Positions 51,606-60,760 of a DNA stretch of 64,000 nt are shown here, piece after piece. The notes below the pieces were generated by a model. The model did no database searches, was not told the origin of the DNA, and saw nothing but the letters and a program-made list of their open reading frames with translations. The stretch comes from Streptococcus ilei (GTDB lineage: Bacteria > Bacillota > Bacilli > Lactobacillales > Streptococcaceae). Where the stretch lies: assembly GCF_000479335.1 (NCBI RefSeq), contig NC_022584.1, positions 1,736,001 through 1,800,000 on the forward strand. The letters run 5' to 3'. A program made the position numbers and the translations under genes. Positions within the stretch are counted from its first letter, which is position 1. Each line of letters opens with the position of its first letter.

Positions 51606-54107
51606 ATGAGTTTTTACAATCATAAAGAAATCGAGCCTAAGTGGCAGAAACACTGGGCTGACCATCACACCTTTAAGACAGGAACAGATGCCTCAAAACC
51701 GAAGTTTTATGCGCTTGACATGTTTCCTTACCCATCTGGAGCGGGTCTTCACGTAGGACACCCAGAAGGCTACACAGCGACAGATATCCTTAGCCGTTTC
51801 AAACGTGCCCAAGGTTACAATGTCCTTCACCCAATGGGGTGGGATGCTTTTGGTTTGCCTGCAGAGCAATATGCCATGGATACTGGGAATGACCCAGCGG
51901 AATTCACAGCAGAAAACATTGCCAACTTCAAACGCCAAATCAATGCCCTTGGTTTCTCTTACGACTGGGATCGTGAAGTCAATACGACAGATCCTAACTA
52001 CTATAAGTGGACGCAGTGGATTTTCACCAAGCTTTACGAAAAAGGCTTAGCCTATGAAGCCGAAGTACCCGTAAACTGGGTGGAGGAACTCGGAACAGCT
52101 ATCGCCAACGAAGAAGTTCTTCCAGATGGAACATCTGAGCGTGGTGGCTATCCAGTTGTCCGCAAACCAATGCGCCAATGGATGCTTAAAATCACGGCCT
52201 ATGCAGAGCGCTTGCTCAACGATTTGGATGACCTAGATTGGCCAGAGTCTATCAAGGACATGCAACGTAACTGGATTGGGAAATCAACTGGTGCCAATGT
52301 CACCTTTAAAGTCAAAGGAACAGACAAGGAATTCACCGTCTTTACCACTCGTCCTGATACCCTTTTTGGTGCGACCTTCACTGTCTTAGCTCCTGAGCAT
52401 GACTTGGTTGACGCTATTACAAGCCCAGAGCAGTCTCAAGCTGTGGCTGACTACAAACACCAAGCTAGCCTTAAATCAGACTTAGCTCGTACTGACCTTG
52501 CTAAGGAAAAAACAGGGGTTTGGACTGGTGCTTATGCTATCAACCCTGTAAACGGCAAAGAAATTCCAATCTGGATTGCCGACTATGTTCTTTCTAGCTA
52601 TGGAACAGGTGCCGTTATGGCCGTACCTGCCCACGACCAGCGTGACTGGGAATTTGCTAACCAGTTTGGTCTTCCAATCGTAGAAGTGCTGGAAGGTGGA
52701 AATGTAGCAGAAGCTGCCTATACTGAAGATGGACTTCACGTTAATTCAGACTTCCTTGATGGACTGAACAAAGAAGATGCTATTGCCAAGATTGTGGCTT
52801 GGTTGGAAGAAAAAGGCTGTGGTCAAGAAAAGGTGACCTACCGTCTCCGTGACTGGCTCTTTAGCCGTCAACGTTACTGGGGTGAACCAATCCCAATCAT
52901 TCATTGGGAAGATGGGACTTCAACAGCCGTTCCAGAAAGTGATTTGCCACTTGTCTTGCCAGTTACTAAGGACATCCGCCCTTCAGGTACTGGTGAAAGC
53001 CCATTGGCTAACTTGACCGACTGGCTGGAAGTGACTCGTGAAGATGGCGTCAAAGGTCGTCGTGAGACCAACACCATGCCACAATGGGCTGGTTCAAGCT
53101 GGTACTACCTCCGCTATATCGACCCACACAACACAGAAAAATTGGCTGATGAGGACCTCCTCAAACAATGGTTGCCAGTCGATATCTACGTGGGTGGTGC
53201 AGAGCATGCCGTGCTTCACTTGCTTTACGCTCGTTTCTGGCATAAATTCCTTTATGATATCGGTGTTGTACCAACTAAAGAACCATTCCAAAAACTCTTT
53301 AACCAAGGAATGATCTTGGGAACTAGCTACCGTGACCATCGTGGGGCTCTTGTGGCGACTGATAAGGTTGAAAAACGTGACGGTTCCTTCTTCCATGTGG
53401 AAACAGGGGAAGAGTTGGAGCAAGCACCAGCCAAGATGTCGAAATCCCTCAAGAACGTGGTGAACCCAGACGATGTGGTGGAACAATACGGTGCTGATAC
53501 CCTTCGTGTCTATGAAATGTTCATGGGACCACTCGATGCTTCGATCGCTTGGTCTGAAGAAGGTCTGGAAGGAAGCCGTAAGTTCCTCGATCGTGTGTAC
53601 CGTTTGATCACAACGAAAGAAATCGTTTCGGAAAACAATGGTGCTCTTGATAAGGTCTATAACGAGACCGTTAAGGCTGTTACAGAGCAAATCGAGTCGA
53701 TGAAATTCAATACAGCCATTGCCCAACTCATGGTCTTTGTCAACGCGGCTAACAAGGAAGACAAGCTCTATGTGGATTATGCCAAAGGCTTTATCCAGTT
53801 GATCGCCCCATTTGCGCCTCATTTGGCAGAGGAACTCTGGCAAACTGTTGCAGCAACAGGTGAGTCCATCTCTTACGTGGCTTGGCCAACATGGGACGAA
53901 AGCAAATTGGTTGAAGACGAAATCGAAATCGTCGTTCAAATCAAAGGTAAAGTCCGTGCCAAACTCATGGTCGCCAAAGATCTGTCACGCGAAGAATTGC
54001 AAGAAGTGGCTCTGGCTGACGAAAAAGTTAAGGCCGAGATCGATGGCAAGGACATCGTGAAAGTGATTAGTGTACCTAACAAGCTTGTAAATATCGTAAC
54101 GAAATAA
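51606..54107 (+). CDS. leuS: Leucyl-tRNA synthetase
   Basis: 833 residues, full length. HIGH-type motif [12 protein letters not shown] (about 49-60), class Ia core, the CP1 editing domain with [12 protein letters not shown] and the HDQRD region, and KMSKS as [17 protein letters not shown] (about 615). Charges tRNA-Leu. A TATAAT about 35 bases upstream gives it its own promoter; there is no T-box leader. SD TTGGAGAG. Lies after gldA and a few accessory genes; in pneumococcus the two are adjacent, so 48.2-51.5 kb looks inserted. Confidence 0.98.
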   Translation: MSFYNHKEIEPKWQKHWADHHTFKTGTDASKPKFYALDMFPYPSGAGLHVGHPEGYTATDILSRFKRAQGYNVLHPMGWDAFGLPAEQYAMDTGNDPAEFTAENIANFKRQINALGFSYDWDREVNTTDPNYYKWTQWIFTKLYEKGLAYEAEVPVNWVEELGTAIANEEVLPDGTSERGGYPVVRKPMRQWMLKITAYAERLLNDLDDLDWPESIKDMQRNWIGKSTGANVTFKVKGTDKEFTVFTTRPDTLFGATFTVLAPEHDLVDAITSPEQSQAVADYKHQASLKSDLARTDLAKEKTGVWTGAYAINPVNGKEIPIWIADYVLSSYGTGAVMAVPAHDQRDWEFANQFGLPIVEVLEGGNVAEAAYTEDGLHVNSDFLDGLNKEDAIAKIVAWLEEKGCGQEKVTYRLRDWLFSRQRYWGEPIPIIHWEDGTSTAVPESDLPLVLPVTKDIRPSGTGESPLANLTDWLEVTREDGVKGRRETNTMPQWAGSSWYYLRYIDPHNTEKLADEDLLKQWLPVDIYVGGAEHAVLHLLYARFWHKFLYDIGVVPTKEPFQKLFNQGMILGTSYRDHRGALVATDKVEKRDGSFFHVETGEELEQAPAKMSKSLKNVVNPDDVVEQYGADTLRVYEMFMGPLDASIAWSEEGLEGSRKFLDRVYRLITTKEIVSENNGALDKVYNETVKAVTEQIESMKFNTAIAQLMVFVNAANKEDKLYVDYAKGFIQLIAPFAPHLAEELWQTVAATGESISYVAWPTWDESKLVEDEIEIVVQIKGKVRAKLMVAKDLSREELQEVALADEKVKAEIDGKDIVKVISVPNKLVNIVTK

Positions 54108-54109
54108 AG

Positions 54110-54148
54110 TTAAAAAGTTCTTCAAGGTGTTCCCTTGAAGACTTTTTA
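54110..54148 (+). terminator. leuS terminator
   Basis: AGTCTTCAAGGG-like stem (TTCAAGG / CCTTGAAG) followed by ACTTTTTAG. Confidence 0.8.
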
Positions 54149-54179
54149 GATATTTCTTGAAAAAAGTTGATTTTCTCCC

Positions 54180-54210
54180 TTGACTCTCACGTCACGTCAT
54201 AGCTTATACT
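54180..54210 (+). promoter_or_regulatory. MerR-type promoter
   Basis: TTGACT and TATACT separated by 19 bases. The long spacer, containing CTCACGTCACGTCATAG, is the mark of promoters remodelled by MerR proteins; the downstream gene is a MerR regulator, so autoregulation is likely. Confidence 0.75.
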
Positions 54211-54231
54211 GTTTATCAGAGAGGAGTTCCA

Positions 54232-54945
54232 ATGAAATCTGTAAAAGAAGTCAGCCAGTTGTCCGGGGTCAGTGTGCGCACCCTTCATTATTATGATGAG
54301 ATTGATTTGCTGAAGCCGTCAATGGTTGCTGAAAACGGCTATCGTTATTATAATCGCGATGCGATCATCCGTTTGCAGGAAATTTTGCTCTACCGTGAGT
54401 TGGACTTCCCTCTAAAACAAATTAAGGAACTTGTAAGTCAGGATGGATATGATAAAGCTCAGGCATTGAAGGACCAGATTCAGCTCTTGGAGTTGAAAAA
54501 GTCCCGCCTAGATGCGATCATTTCCCATGCCAAAGCCTTACAAATGGAGGAAGAAGAAATGTCATTTGAAGCATTCGATCAAAAAGCCTTGGAGGACTTC
54601 CAGCAGGAAGCCCACTCTAGATGGGGGCAGACAGAGGCTTACCAGGCTTTTGAGGCCAAGGGCGAAACTGCTTTTCCAGCAGTTACAAAGGAAATGATGG
54701 AAATTATGCAAGCTTTTGGAGCGTTGCGGCATGGAGAGGCGAGTACGCAAGAAGCTCAGGATCAAGTCAAGGTCTTGCAGGATTATATTAGTGAGCACTT
54801 TTATCCGTGCGACCAAACAATTCTTGCGGGATTAGGGCAGATGTACACAGAAGATAATCGCTTTACAACGTTTATCGATCAGGCAGGTGGACCCGGTACG
54901 GCAGAGTTTGTTGCAAAAGCCATTTCAGTCTATTGCCAATCATAA
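54232..54945 (+). CDS. MerR-family regulator with TipAS domain
   Basis: 237 residues. N-terminal winged HTH MKSVKEVSQLSGVSVRTLHYYDEIDLLKPS, dimerisation coiled coil (about 75-110), and a C-terminal TipAS/antibiotic-recognition domain (about 115-237) with WGQTEAYQAF and YTEDNRFTTFIDQ. TipAS domains bind thiopeptides or other multidrug ligands. SD GAGAGGAG. No adjacent target gene in the same direction; its own promoter has the 19-base spacer. Confidence 0.9.
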   Translation: MKSVKEVSQLSGVSVRTLHYYDEIDLLKPSMVAENGYRYYNRDAIIRLQEILLYRELDFPLKQIKELVSQDGYDKAQALKDQIQLLELKKSRLDAIISHAKALQMEEEEMSFEAFDQKALEDFQQEAHSRWGQTEAYQAFEAKGETAFPAVTKEMMEIMQAFGALRHGEASTQEAQDQVKVLQDYISEHFYPCDQTILAGLGQMYTEDNRFTTFIDQAGGPGTAEFVAKAISVYCQS

Positions 54946-55079
54946 AAAGAGGAGTCGTCAATGACTGTTTAGTCAGAGATGTGAAGCAAGAGCAACTGAG
55001 CTTAGCTTCTTATGTAGGAGCTAAGCCTTTCTAAATCTATGATCGACATGAAAATAAAAGAAATCATATGTGATCAATA
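54946..55079. other. Short non-coding stretch
   Basis: Contains a hairpin GCTTAGCTTC / GGAGCTAAGC near 54998-55025 with a weak T tract; otherwise nothing recognised. Confidence 0.4.
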
Positions 55080-55262
55080 AAAAAGAGGCTGGGACAAAAG
55101 TCCTAGCCTCTCAATTGTCTTTGGATTGTCGAGCAAGACGCAGTGGTTGAGTGGCCTCTACTACGCTGATTTCATCAGCTTTTACAGCCCTACTCAACTG
55201 TGCGGAGGTGGGACGACGAAATCGAATTCTAACGAATTACCGATTTCTGTCCCACTCTCTTT
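55080..55262 (-). repeat. Dispersed intergenic repeat, family 1, copy C (inverted)
   Basis: Reverse complement of copies A and B, beginning on the minus strand with AGAGAGTGGGACAGAAATCG. Lies directly downstream of the minus-strand bacteriocin operon, again in the 3' terminator position. Confidence 0.92.
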
Positions 55263-55268
55263 TCTATA

Positions 55269-55427
55269 TTAATGACGTCGGGCCAAGTCAGCCCCAAATT
55301 TATAACCGGCATTAAAGACGGAAACGAAAAAGTTTGCAACTCCTGAAATAGCAACGATTTCAGCTAGGCCAATACCGCCCCGGGTGTTTTCCAATTCTTC
55401 AGTTGTTAAAAGTTGTAAGTTATTCAT
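55269..55427 (-). CDS. Double-glycine bacteriocin peptide, second peptide
   Basis: 52 residues, SD GGAGAAA. Leader MNNLQLLTTEELENTRGG (18 residues) with Gly-Gly, then a 34-residue mature part IGLAEIVAISGVANFFVSVF and NAGYKFGADLARRH: amphipathic/hydrophobic with Gly-containing helices, as in class IIb bacteriocins. Its start overlaps the preceding small membrane protein gene by eight bases. Together with the 62-residue peptide it probably forms a two-peptide bacteriocin, similar in logic to the S. gordonii streptocins. Confidence 0.75.
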   Translation of the reverse strand: MNNLQLLTTEELENTRGGIGLAEIVAISGVANFFVSVFNAGYKFGADLARRH

Positions 55428-55632
55428 TGTTTTTCTCCTTTCTAATTTCTCTATATGCTATGCTTAGGATCCAAATAACAAGAATCCAAGAAAGTAAGTC
55501 ACTTACTCCGTAAGTTTCAAAAGGGAGTGTGAGATAATGAAGGTCGTGTAGGATTTGTAGAACTGCTAAAAAGATCCTAGACAAAAGTAAAGTAGATATC
55601 GTGATGATATGGAATATGCGTCTTTTTTTCAT
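55420..55632 (-). CDS. Small basic membrane protein, probable bacteriocin immunity protein
   Basis: 70 residues. Starts MKKRRIFHIITISTLLLSRIF; two membrane helices (about 5-27 and 41-61) and a charged tail YREIRKEKNNE. Lies between the two bacteriocin peptide genes, overlapping the second. Size, topology and position fit a small immunity protein, but no family is recognised. A small SD-like AAGAA precedes ATG. Confidence 0.6.
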   Translation of the reverse strand: MKKRRIFHIITISTLLLSRIFLAVLQILHDLHYLTLPFETYGVSDLLSWILVIWILSIAYREIRKEKNNE

Positions 55633-55641
55633 CGTTCTTAC

Positions 55642-55830
55642 CTATGGACGGTTAGCCAGATATCCTAGGTCTGCTCCTGCAGCAAAAACGAGTCCTACAC
55701 TACCGACAGCAACTGTAGCAATTTTCCATGTAGCTACCCCTGCAATTACAGCTGGGATAAATCCACCTTGAATAGAGGCTAGTTCATGATCTGATAGGAT
55801 GTCATCAGAATGAATAGTAATTGTGTTCAT
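55642..55830 (-). CDS. Double-glycine bacteriocin peptide, first peptide
   Basis: 62 residues, SD AAAGGAGAAG. Leader MNTITIHSDDILSDHELASI followed by QGG, cleaved after Gly-Gly, then about 39 residues (FIPAVIAGVATWKIATVAVG, then SVGLVFAAGADLGYLANRP) that are hydrophobic and small-residue rich: a class II pore-forming bacteriocin pattern. First gene of a three-gene minus-strand operon. A perfect SigX box lies 44 bases upstream of ATG, so expression should be part of the late competence response. Confidence 0.8.
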   Translation of the reverse strand: MNTITIHSDDILSDHELASIQGGFIPAVIAGVATWKIATVAVGSVGLVFAAGADLGYLANRP

Positions 55831-55874
55831 CTATCTTCTCCTTTCTTTAAAGAAAATTGTTTCTTCACCTGTAC

Positions 55875-55882
55875 TATTCGTA
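55875..55882 (-). promoter_or_regulatory. SigX (ComX) cin-box of the bacteriocin operon
   Basis: TACGAATA on the minus strand, preceded by a T-rich tract (TTTT), 44 bases upstream of the first peptide ATG. No good sigma-A promoter is seen. Exact match to the competence sigma factor consensus. Confidence 0.8.
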
Positions 55883-55997
55883 AAAATTCTAGAAAACTTC
55901 TCCTTATTTGAAAAATCATGAAAAAAGTTGAAAGTCACCTTCGGAGTGTGATAAAATAAGGAACTATATTAGCTATGAAGAGATTGGAGAACGAGCG

Positions 55998-56690
55998 ATG
56001 AAGAAACCAGTGATTGGGATTACAGGCAACCAACGCCCTTTCCGTGAAGAAGAGGGAATGTACCTCAGTTATACACCGACAGGCTTTGTCCAGGGGGTTC
56101 AAGAAGCAGGGGGAATCCCTCTGATCCTTCCGATTGGAGACCCTGCATCGGCTGGGCACTATATTTCCTTGATTGATAAGTTGATTCTCACAGGTGGTCA
56201 GCATGTCTCTCCTCAGTTTTATGGAGCAGAGAAGGAGATTGTCAGTGACGATTACTTGCTTGAGCGCGACCTTTTTGAATTGGCCTTGATCAAGGAAGCG
56301 CTAGCTGCTAAGAAGCCCATCTTTACGGTTTGTCGAGGTATGCAACTTTACAATGTCGCCATGGGTGGGACGCTTTACCAAGATATCGACAACCACTGGC
56401 AGGAAAATCCTGCCAGCGAAGCCAGTCATTCAATCGAAACCGTTGAGGGGAGCGTTTTGCGAGACTTGTTCGGAGAAGTTGGTCAGATCAATTCCTACCA
56501 CCATCAAGGGATTAAGGATTTAGCCCCTCACCTAGAAGTGATTGCTCTTAGTCCGGATGATCAGATTATCGAAGCGGTTCAATCATCCCACGGGACAGCC
56601 TTTCTAGGGGTTCAGTGGCATCCAGAACTGCGTTACCAGATAAGCAAGGGAGACAAGGCTCTCTTTGATTATGTCGTCAATCAATTATAA
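55998..56690 (+). CDS. Gamma-glutamyl-gamma-aminobutyrate hydrolase-like (class I amidotransferase)
   Basis: 230 residues. PuuD family: MKKPVIGITGNQRPF start, ILTGGQHVSPQFYG, nucleophile Cys112 in VCRGMQLYNV, and catalytic His/Glu in VQWHPE near residue 215. Hydrolyses gamma-glutamyl amides; the streptococcal substrate is not known. SD near-consensus is weak (GGAGAACGAGCG). Monocistronic with its own terminator. Confidence 0.92.
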   Translation: MKKPVIGITGNQRPFREEEGMYLSYTPTGFVQGVQEAGGIPLILPIGDPASAGHYISLIDKLILTGGQHVSPQFYGAEKEIVSDDYLLERDLFELALIKEALAAKKPIFTVCRGMQLYNVAMGGTLYQDIDNHWQENPASEASHSIETVEGSVLRDLFGEVGQINSYHHQGIKDLAPHLEVIALSPDDQIIEAVQSSHGTAFLGVQWHPELRYQISKGDKALFDYVVNQL

Positions 56691-56698
56691 TGGAAACA

Positions 56699-56742
56699 AA
56701 ACACGTTAGAAATCGGGTCTTCTGATAGCTAGCGTGTTTTTT
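56699..56742 (+). terminator. Terminator
   Basis: AAACACGTTAG / CTAGCGTGTTT with T run. Confidence 0.8.
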
Positions 56743-56836
56743 CTATAATCTGCGTAAAAATGACTGAAAATAGTCTCTAGGAAGAGCGCTGAAAGGGAGT
56801 ATAATAGAGAGAAAGACAATGAGAGAGGATAAACAC

Positions 56837-58222
56837 ATGATTAAGTTTCCAAAAGATTTTTTATGGGGAACATCGACATCTGGTCCACAGACAGAAGGGC
56901 GTTTTGCCGGAGATGGCAAGGGGGACAACCTATGGGACTACTGGTATCAAGTAGAGCCTCATCGCTTTCGTTTCCAAGAAGGACCCGGTTTAACTTCGAC
57001 CTTTTATGAAAATTGGGAAGAAGACATTGAGCTTCTAGTCGAGACTGGGCATACCGCTTTTCGGACTTCTATCCAATGGTCTCGGATTTTCCCCGAGGGT
57101 CGTGGAGAAGTCAATCCAGTAGGAGTGGCCTTTTACCGCCAAGTATTTGAACTTATCAAATCCAAAGGCATTCATTTGATGGTCAATCTTTATCACTTTG
57201 ACCTTCCTTTTGCCTTGCAAGAACAAGGAGATGGTTGGGAGAACAAGGAGACGGTCTATGCCTATCGCGACTACGCTCGCTTCTGCTTTGAAACCTATGG
57301 GGACTTGGTCGATCAGTGGATTACCTTTAATGAGCCTATTGTTCCTGTAGAGTTTGGTTATTTTTATGATGCCCATTACCCACATAAGGTTGACGCCGCT
57401 GCAGCAGTCAAAGTAGCCTACCATACCCAGTTGGCAAGCAGCCTTGTTGTCAAGGCCTGCCACGAGGTGGATCCAAACTATCGAATCGGAGTAGTGTTGA
57501 ACTTGACGCCAGCCTATCCGCGGAGCCAACATCCAGCAGATGTCAAGGCAGCACGAATCGCTGAGCTCTTCCAAGCCAAGTCTTTTCTTGATCCGTCTGT
57601 GCTTGGGACTTACCCATCAGAGTTGGTAGAGATTCTGCGAGAGCGCGATCTCTTGCCAGAAGTAGATCCAAGTGACTTAGGGCTGATAAAAGAACATACA
57701 GTTGACTTCTTAGGGGTCAACTATTACCAACCAATGCGGGTCTCTGCGCCTCGTTATGCGCCAAACCCAGAGTCCCCGATGCTGGTTGAGCAATTCTACG
57801 AACCCTATGTCATGCCAGGCAGAAAGATCAACCCACACAGAGGCTGGGAAATCTATGAGCAAGGCTTATATGACATCGCGCAAAATATCAAAGGAAATTA
57901 TGGCAACATCGAGTGGCTTCTAACAGAGAATGGAATGGGAGTTGAAGGGGAAGAAAAATTCCGTCAAAATGGGGAAATCCAAGATGACTACCGGATTGAC
58001 TTCGTCAAAGATCACCTGCGTGAGTTGCATCGGGCTGTTCAAGAAGGCGCCAACTGTAAGGGCTACCTCATGTGGACCTTTATCGACTGCTGGTCTTGGC
58101 TCAATGGTTATAAGAACCGCTACGGCCTTGTCGAATTAGACCTAGCCACTCAAGAAAGACGCCTGAAAAAATCGGGCCATTGGTTCCGTGAGTTGAGCCA
58201 GCAGAATGGATTTGAAGAGTAA
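56837..58222 (+). CDS. Glycoside hydrolase family 1, probable 6-phospho-beta-glucosidase
   Basis: 461 residues from ATG 56837, SD GAGAGG upstream. (beta/alpha)8 barrel: FPKDFLWGTSTSGPQTEG, acid/base Glu166 in TFNEP, nucleophile Glu364 in LTENGMG, and WTFIDCWSWLNGYKNRYGLV at the end. Such enzymes split PTS-imported cellobiose-, arbutin- or gentiobiose-phosphate. No PTS gene is adjacent, so the partner permease is elsewhere or another PTS is used. Confidence 0.9.
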   Translation: MIKFPKDFLWGTSTSGPQTEGRFAGDGKGDNLWDYWYQVEPHRFRFQEGPGLTSTFYENWEEDIELLVETGHTAFRTSIQWSRIFPEGRGEVNPVGVAFYRQVFELIKSKGIHLMVNLYHFDLPFALQEQGDGWENKETVYAYRDYARFCFETYGDLVDQWITFNEPIVPVEFGYFYDAHYPHKVDAAAAVKVAYHTQLASSLVVKACHEVDPNYRIGVVLNLTPAYPRSQHPADVKAARIAELFQAKSFLDPSVLGTYPSELVEILRERDLLPEVDPSDLGLIKEHTVDFLGVNYYQPMRVSAPRYAPNPESPMLVEQFYEPYVMPGRKINPHRGWEIYEQGLYDIAQNIKGNYGNIEWLLTENGMGVEGEEKFRQNGEIQDDYRIDFVKDHLRELHRAVQEGANCKGYLMWTFIDCWSWLNGYKNRYGLVELDLATQERRLKKSGHWFRELSQQNGFEE

Positions 58223-58310
58223 GTTTTTGAGGATGGTTGAGGATTCTATTGTCCAAGTATGATAGGACTCGTTCGTTTCAGTAGTTGGCAGTTTTATTTT
58301 CGGAAGTGTG

Positions 58311-58346
58311 GAACTTCATCAGATGCAGATGTTTCTGATGGAGTTC
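58311..58346 (+). terminator. Terminator after the glucosidase gene
   Basis: GAACTTCATCAGA / TCTGATGGAGTTC hairpin followed by TTCATTTC; weak T tract. Confidence 0.6.
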
Positions 58347-58439
58347 TTCATTTCCGATTTTTCATTTAGTGCTGGAAAATGTTAAAAAACGTTCAACTTT
58401 AATATGTGTTATAATAAAACCAGAAGAAAAGGAGCTTGT

Positions 58440-59366
58440 ATGATGGATTTTAAAATAGAATTAGGAAAAAAAGTACAAACTCTACGTGAAAGTAAGGGAT
58501 TAAGTAGACAAGCACTCTGTGGCATTGAGGATGTATTAACGACACGCCAACTCCAGAGAATTGAAAAGGGTCAGTCTTTACCAACGATTGCAACAGCAAA
58601 GTATATTGCTGAACAACTAGGTGTTTCCCTAGACAAGCTAACGAATCAAACGAGTTTAGAATTGCCAGCAGAATATCTGAACCTGAAGTATCAATTACGG
58701 ACTTTATACCATTATGGAGATCAAGATCGTCTTCATCGGCATGAAGAAATTATTGAGGACATTTATGAAAATTATTTTGATAACTTGCCAGAGGAAGAAA
58801 AACTGTCTGTCCAGGTCGCCCAAGCTACGGTTGATATGATTGGATCCAAAAATCCTTCTTTTGATCAAGGTTTATTAGATGAGTATCTAGAGCAAGCCAT
58901 GAAGAAAAAAGAGTTAAGTCTCAACGATGTGGAGATTATCAAATTGCGCTTGCTTTCTTTGGCTTTGGGAGCCTTTGATCAAGATGAATTTATACACTTA
59001 GTAGAGAAAATCTTACTTGCGATAGATTATTTCCCCTTATCAGAATTGGAAATGCTACAAAACACTCTTATCTCAGCTGCAGGTGTGTTAGCCCATTATG
59101 GGATATACGACAGATTGCCAGACATTGTTAAAGCCTTAAATGATATTATGACAAAGAGACATGATTTTCAGGATAATATTTTTGTTTATGCATTAAATTG
59201 GAAAGTTGCTTTATTTATAGAAGATGACCTAGAAAAAGCAAAAGATGATTATCAAAAAGTATGCTTAATGGCTGACTTATTATCTGAGGATCTAGTGAAG
59301 AGAAACATGCAAGAAGAATGGAAAGAGGACCTTGCAAAAAAAGGTCTAAACTACACTGAGGTATAG
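58440..59366 (+). CDS. XRE/TPR-type regulator (PlcR/Rgg-like, RRNPP candidate)
   Basis: 308 residues from ATG 58440 (or 58443), SD AAGGAG. N-terminal XRE HTH (LGKKVQTLRESKGLSRQALCG, then TTRQLQRIEKGQSLP), then an all-helical C-terminal part of about 230 residues with repeating helical pairs typical of TPR-like peptide-sensing domains. Such regulators usually bind a short secreted peptide. No obvious cognate pheromone gene follows; the next gene pair is an ABC exporter, a common target. Terminated by a strong hairpin. Confidence 0.75.
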   Translation: MMDFKIELGKKVQTLRESKGLSRQALCGIEDVLTTRQLQRIEKGQSLPTIATAKYIAEQLGVSLDKLTNQTSLELPAEYLNLKYQLRTLYHYGDQDRLHRHEEIIEDIYENYFDNLPEEEKLSVQVAQATVDMIGSKNPSFDQGLLDEYLEQAMKKKELSLNDVEIIKLRLLSLALGAFDQDEFIHLVEKILLAIDYFPLSELEMLQNTLISAAGVLAHYGIYDRLPDIVKALNDIMTKRHDFQDNIFVYALNWKVALFIEDDLEKAKDDYQKVCLMADLLSEDLVKRNMQEEWKEDLAKKGLNYTEV

Positions 59367-59420
59367 AGGAGCATTTTTCCTTTCGTCTGTTGTTCTTGAA
59401 AAATATAAAATAAACATTGA

Positions 59421-59446
59421 ACACCTGTGAAGATTCACAGGTGTTT
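59421..59446 (+). terminator. Terminator of the regulator gene
   Basis: ACACCTGTGA / TCACAGGTGT perfect 10-base stem with a four-base loop. A closely related hairpin recurs at 59699-59725. Confidence 0.8.
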
Positions 59447-59609
59447 CAGATTGAAGATAAAGTCTTCTGAAAAACTTTCCTTAGGTGAGTACGGACGTCA
59501 GCGAACTTTTTCAAAGTTCCATGACTAATTATTGAGCCTAAGGTCTCAATAATTCCGAATGCCTGAAACAATTACGTTTCAGGCATTTTTCTCACAGCGG
59601 AAAGTTTTT
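59446..59609 (-). repeat. Dispersed structured repeat, family 2, copy D' (inverted)
   Basis: Reverse complement relative to copy D. Keeps the outer AAACTTTCC/GGAAAGTTT stem, the ACCTTAGG loop and the TTCGCTGACGTCCGTACTCA segment. Stems differ with pairing kept: CTGAAAC/GTTTCAG instead of TTGAAAC/GTTTCAA, and ATTATTGAG/CTCAATAAT instead of GTTTTGAA/TTCAAAAC. Confidence 0.88.
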
Positions 59610-59698
59610 GATCTTCTTAAATAACTAAAAAATAAAAGTCATTTTTTGATAATCATCTAGCTGTTTTATGTAAAACAATAGTTTGTCTCCATTCTCGA

Positions 59699-59725
59699 AC
59701 ATCTGTGAAGTTTCACAGGTTTTTT
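59699..59725 (+). terminator. Terminator-like hairpin in the leader of the ABC operon
   Basis: ATCTGTGA / TCACAGGT followed by six Ts. Almost the same sequence as the hairpin at 59421-59444. It lies about 55 bases before the ABC transporter ORF, so it might act as an attenuator. Confidence 0.6.
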
Positions 59726-59779
59726 GGTGAAAATGATGGCTATACTGGACATGAATGTCCTCACGTTAGAGGATAGAAA

Positions 59780-60760
59780 TTGGATATACTGAGAGTACAA
59801 GGAAAGAAAAAAGGATATTGGTGTCAGAAAATGGAAATTAGATTACACAATGTAAAGAAAAGCTATGGTTCCTTTGAGGCTTTGAAAGGAATTGATTTAG
59901 TTCTTGAGGAGGGGAAATTTTATGGACTTCTTGGACCAAATGGAGCTGGAAAAACAACGCTTTTTAATTTGTTGATTCAGAATTTCAAGCCAAGTTCAGG
60001 AGAGATTTTTTGGGAGGTAGATGGAAAATCATTGTCAACGAAAGATTTTTATCGACATATCGGTATTGTATTTCAAAGTAATCGTCTAGATGATCATTTA
60101 ACGGTAGAGGAAAACTTGATTTCTCGAGGAGCCTTGTATGGATTATCAAAATCACAAGTACAAAAGCGTATTACAGATTTGCAATCCTATTTGGATGTTG
60201 CCACTCTTAAAAAGAAAAAATATGGCAGTTTATCAGGGGGCCAAAAACGTAAAGTAGATATTGCCCGAGCTTTATTGCCACAACCGTCTTTGCTGTTGCT
60301 AGATGAGCCAACAACTGGTTTAGATCCACAGTCTCGTCATGATTTATGGGAAGCAATCAATCAGTTGAACAAAAAAGATAATATGACTGTCGTTCTTATC
60401 ACTCATTATTTGGAAGAGATGGCTGCTTGTGATATCTTAAATGTTTTAATCGAAGGTAATTTGTATTATTCAGGAGATATTGCCAATTTCATTGAAAAGC
60501 ATTCAACCACTAACTTGAATGTCACTTTAAAACCTGGTCAATCAGTAAAATCGTTATCTGTATCTAAATTTGTAAATAAGTGTCAAGTTCTTTCTGAGGC
60601 AGAAGTCGTATTTAAGGATGTCTCGGTTGAAGAGATGATGGAGATTATTTCAGAAAATCAAGGAAAATCAATTATTGAAACATTTAATGTGGAGTACTCC
60701 AATTTGGAAGCAGCTTATTTGAACTTACTAAAATCTAAAGGAGGAGAGGGGAATGCTTGA
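59780..60760 (+). CDS. ABC-2 type transporter ATP-binding protein
   Basis: 326 residues from TTG 59780, which has SD AGAGGA six bases upstream; the conventional start MEIRLHNVKKSYGSF would be ATG 59831 (309 residues), whose AAAGGA lies too far away. Walker A GPNGAGKTT, Q-loop VFQSNRLDD, signature LSGGQKRKVDIARA, Walker B LLLLDEPTTGLD and switch His ITHY are complete, followed by a C-terminal extension typical of drug/antimicrobial exporters (DrrA-like). Overlaps the permease gene by eight bases. AT-rich codon use. Confidence 0.9.
   Translation: MDILRVQGKKKGYWCQKMEIRLHNVKKSYGSFEALKGIDLVLEEGKFYGLLGPNGAGKTTLFNLLIQNFKPSSGEIFWEVDGKSLSTKDFYRHIGIVFQSNRLDDHLTVEENLISRGALYGLSKSQVQKRITDLQSYLDVATLKKKKYGSLSGGQKRKVDIARALLPQPSLLLLDEPTTGLDPQSRHDLWEAINQLNKKDNMTVVLITHYLEEMAACDILNVLIEGNLYYSGDIANFIEKHSTTNLNVTLKPGQSVKSLSVSKFVNKCQVLSEAEVVFKDVSVEEMMEIISENQGKSIIETFNVEYSNLEAAYLNLLKSKGGEGNA

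Noticed and set aside
53094..53939. 281-codon open frame antisense to leuS
   Set aside because: Lies wholly opposite a clear essential gene, lacks an SD and has the odd composition of a shadow frame.
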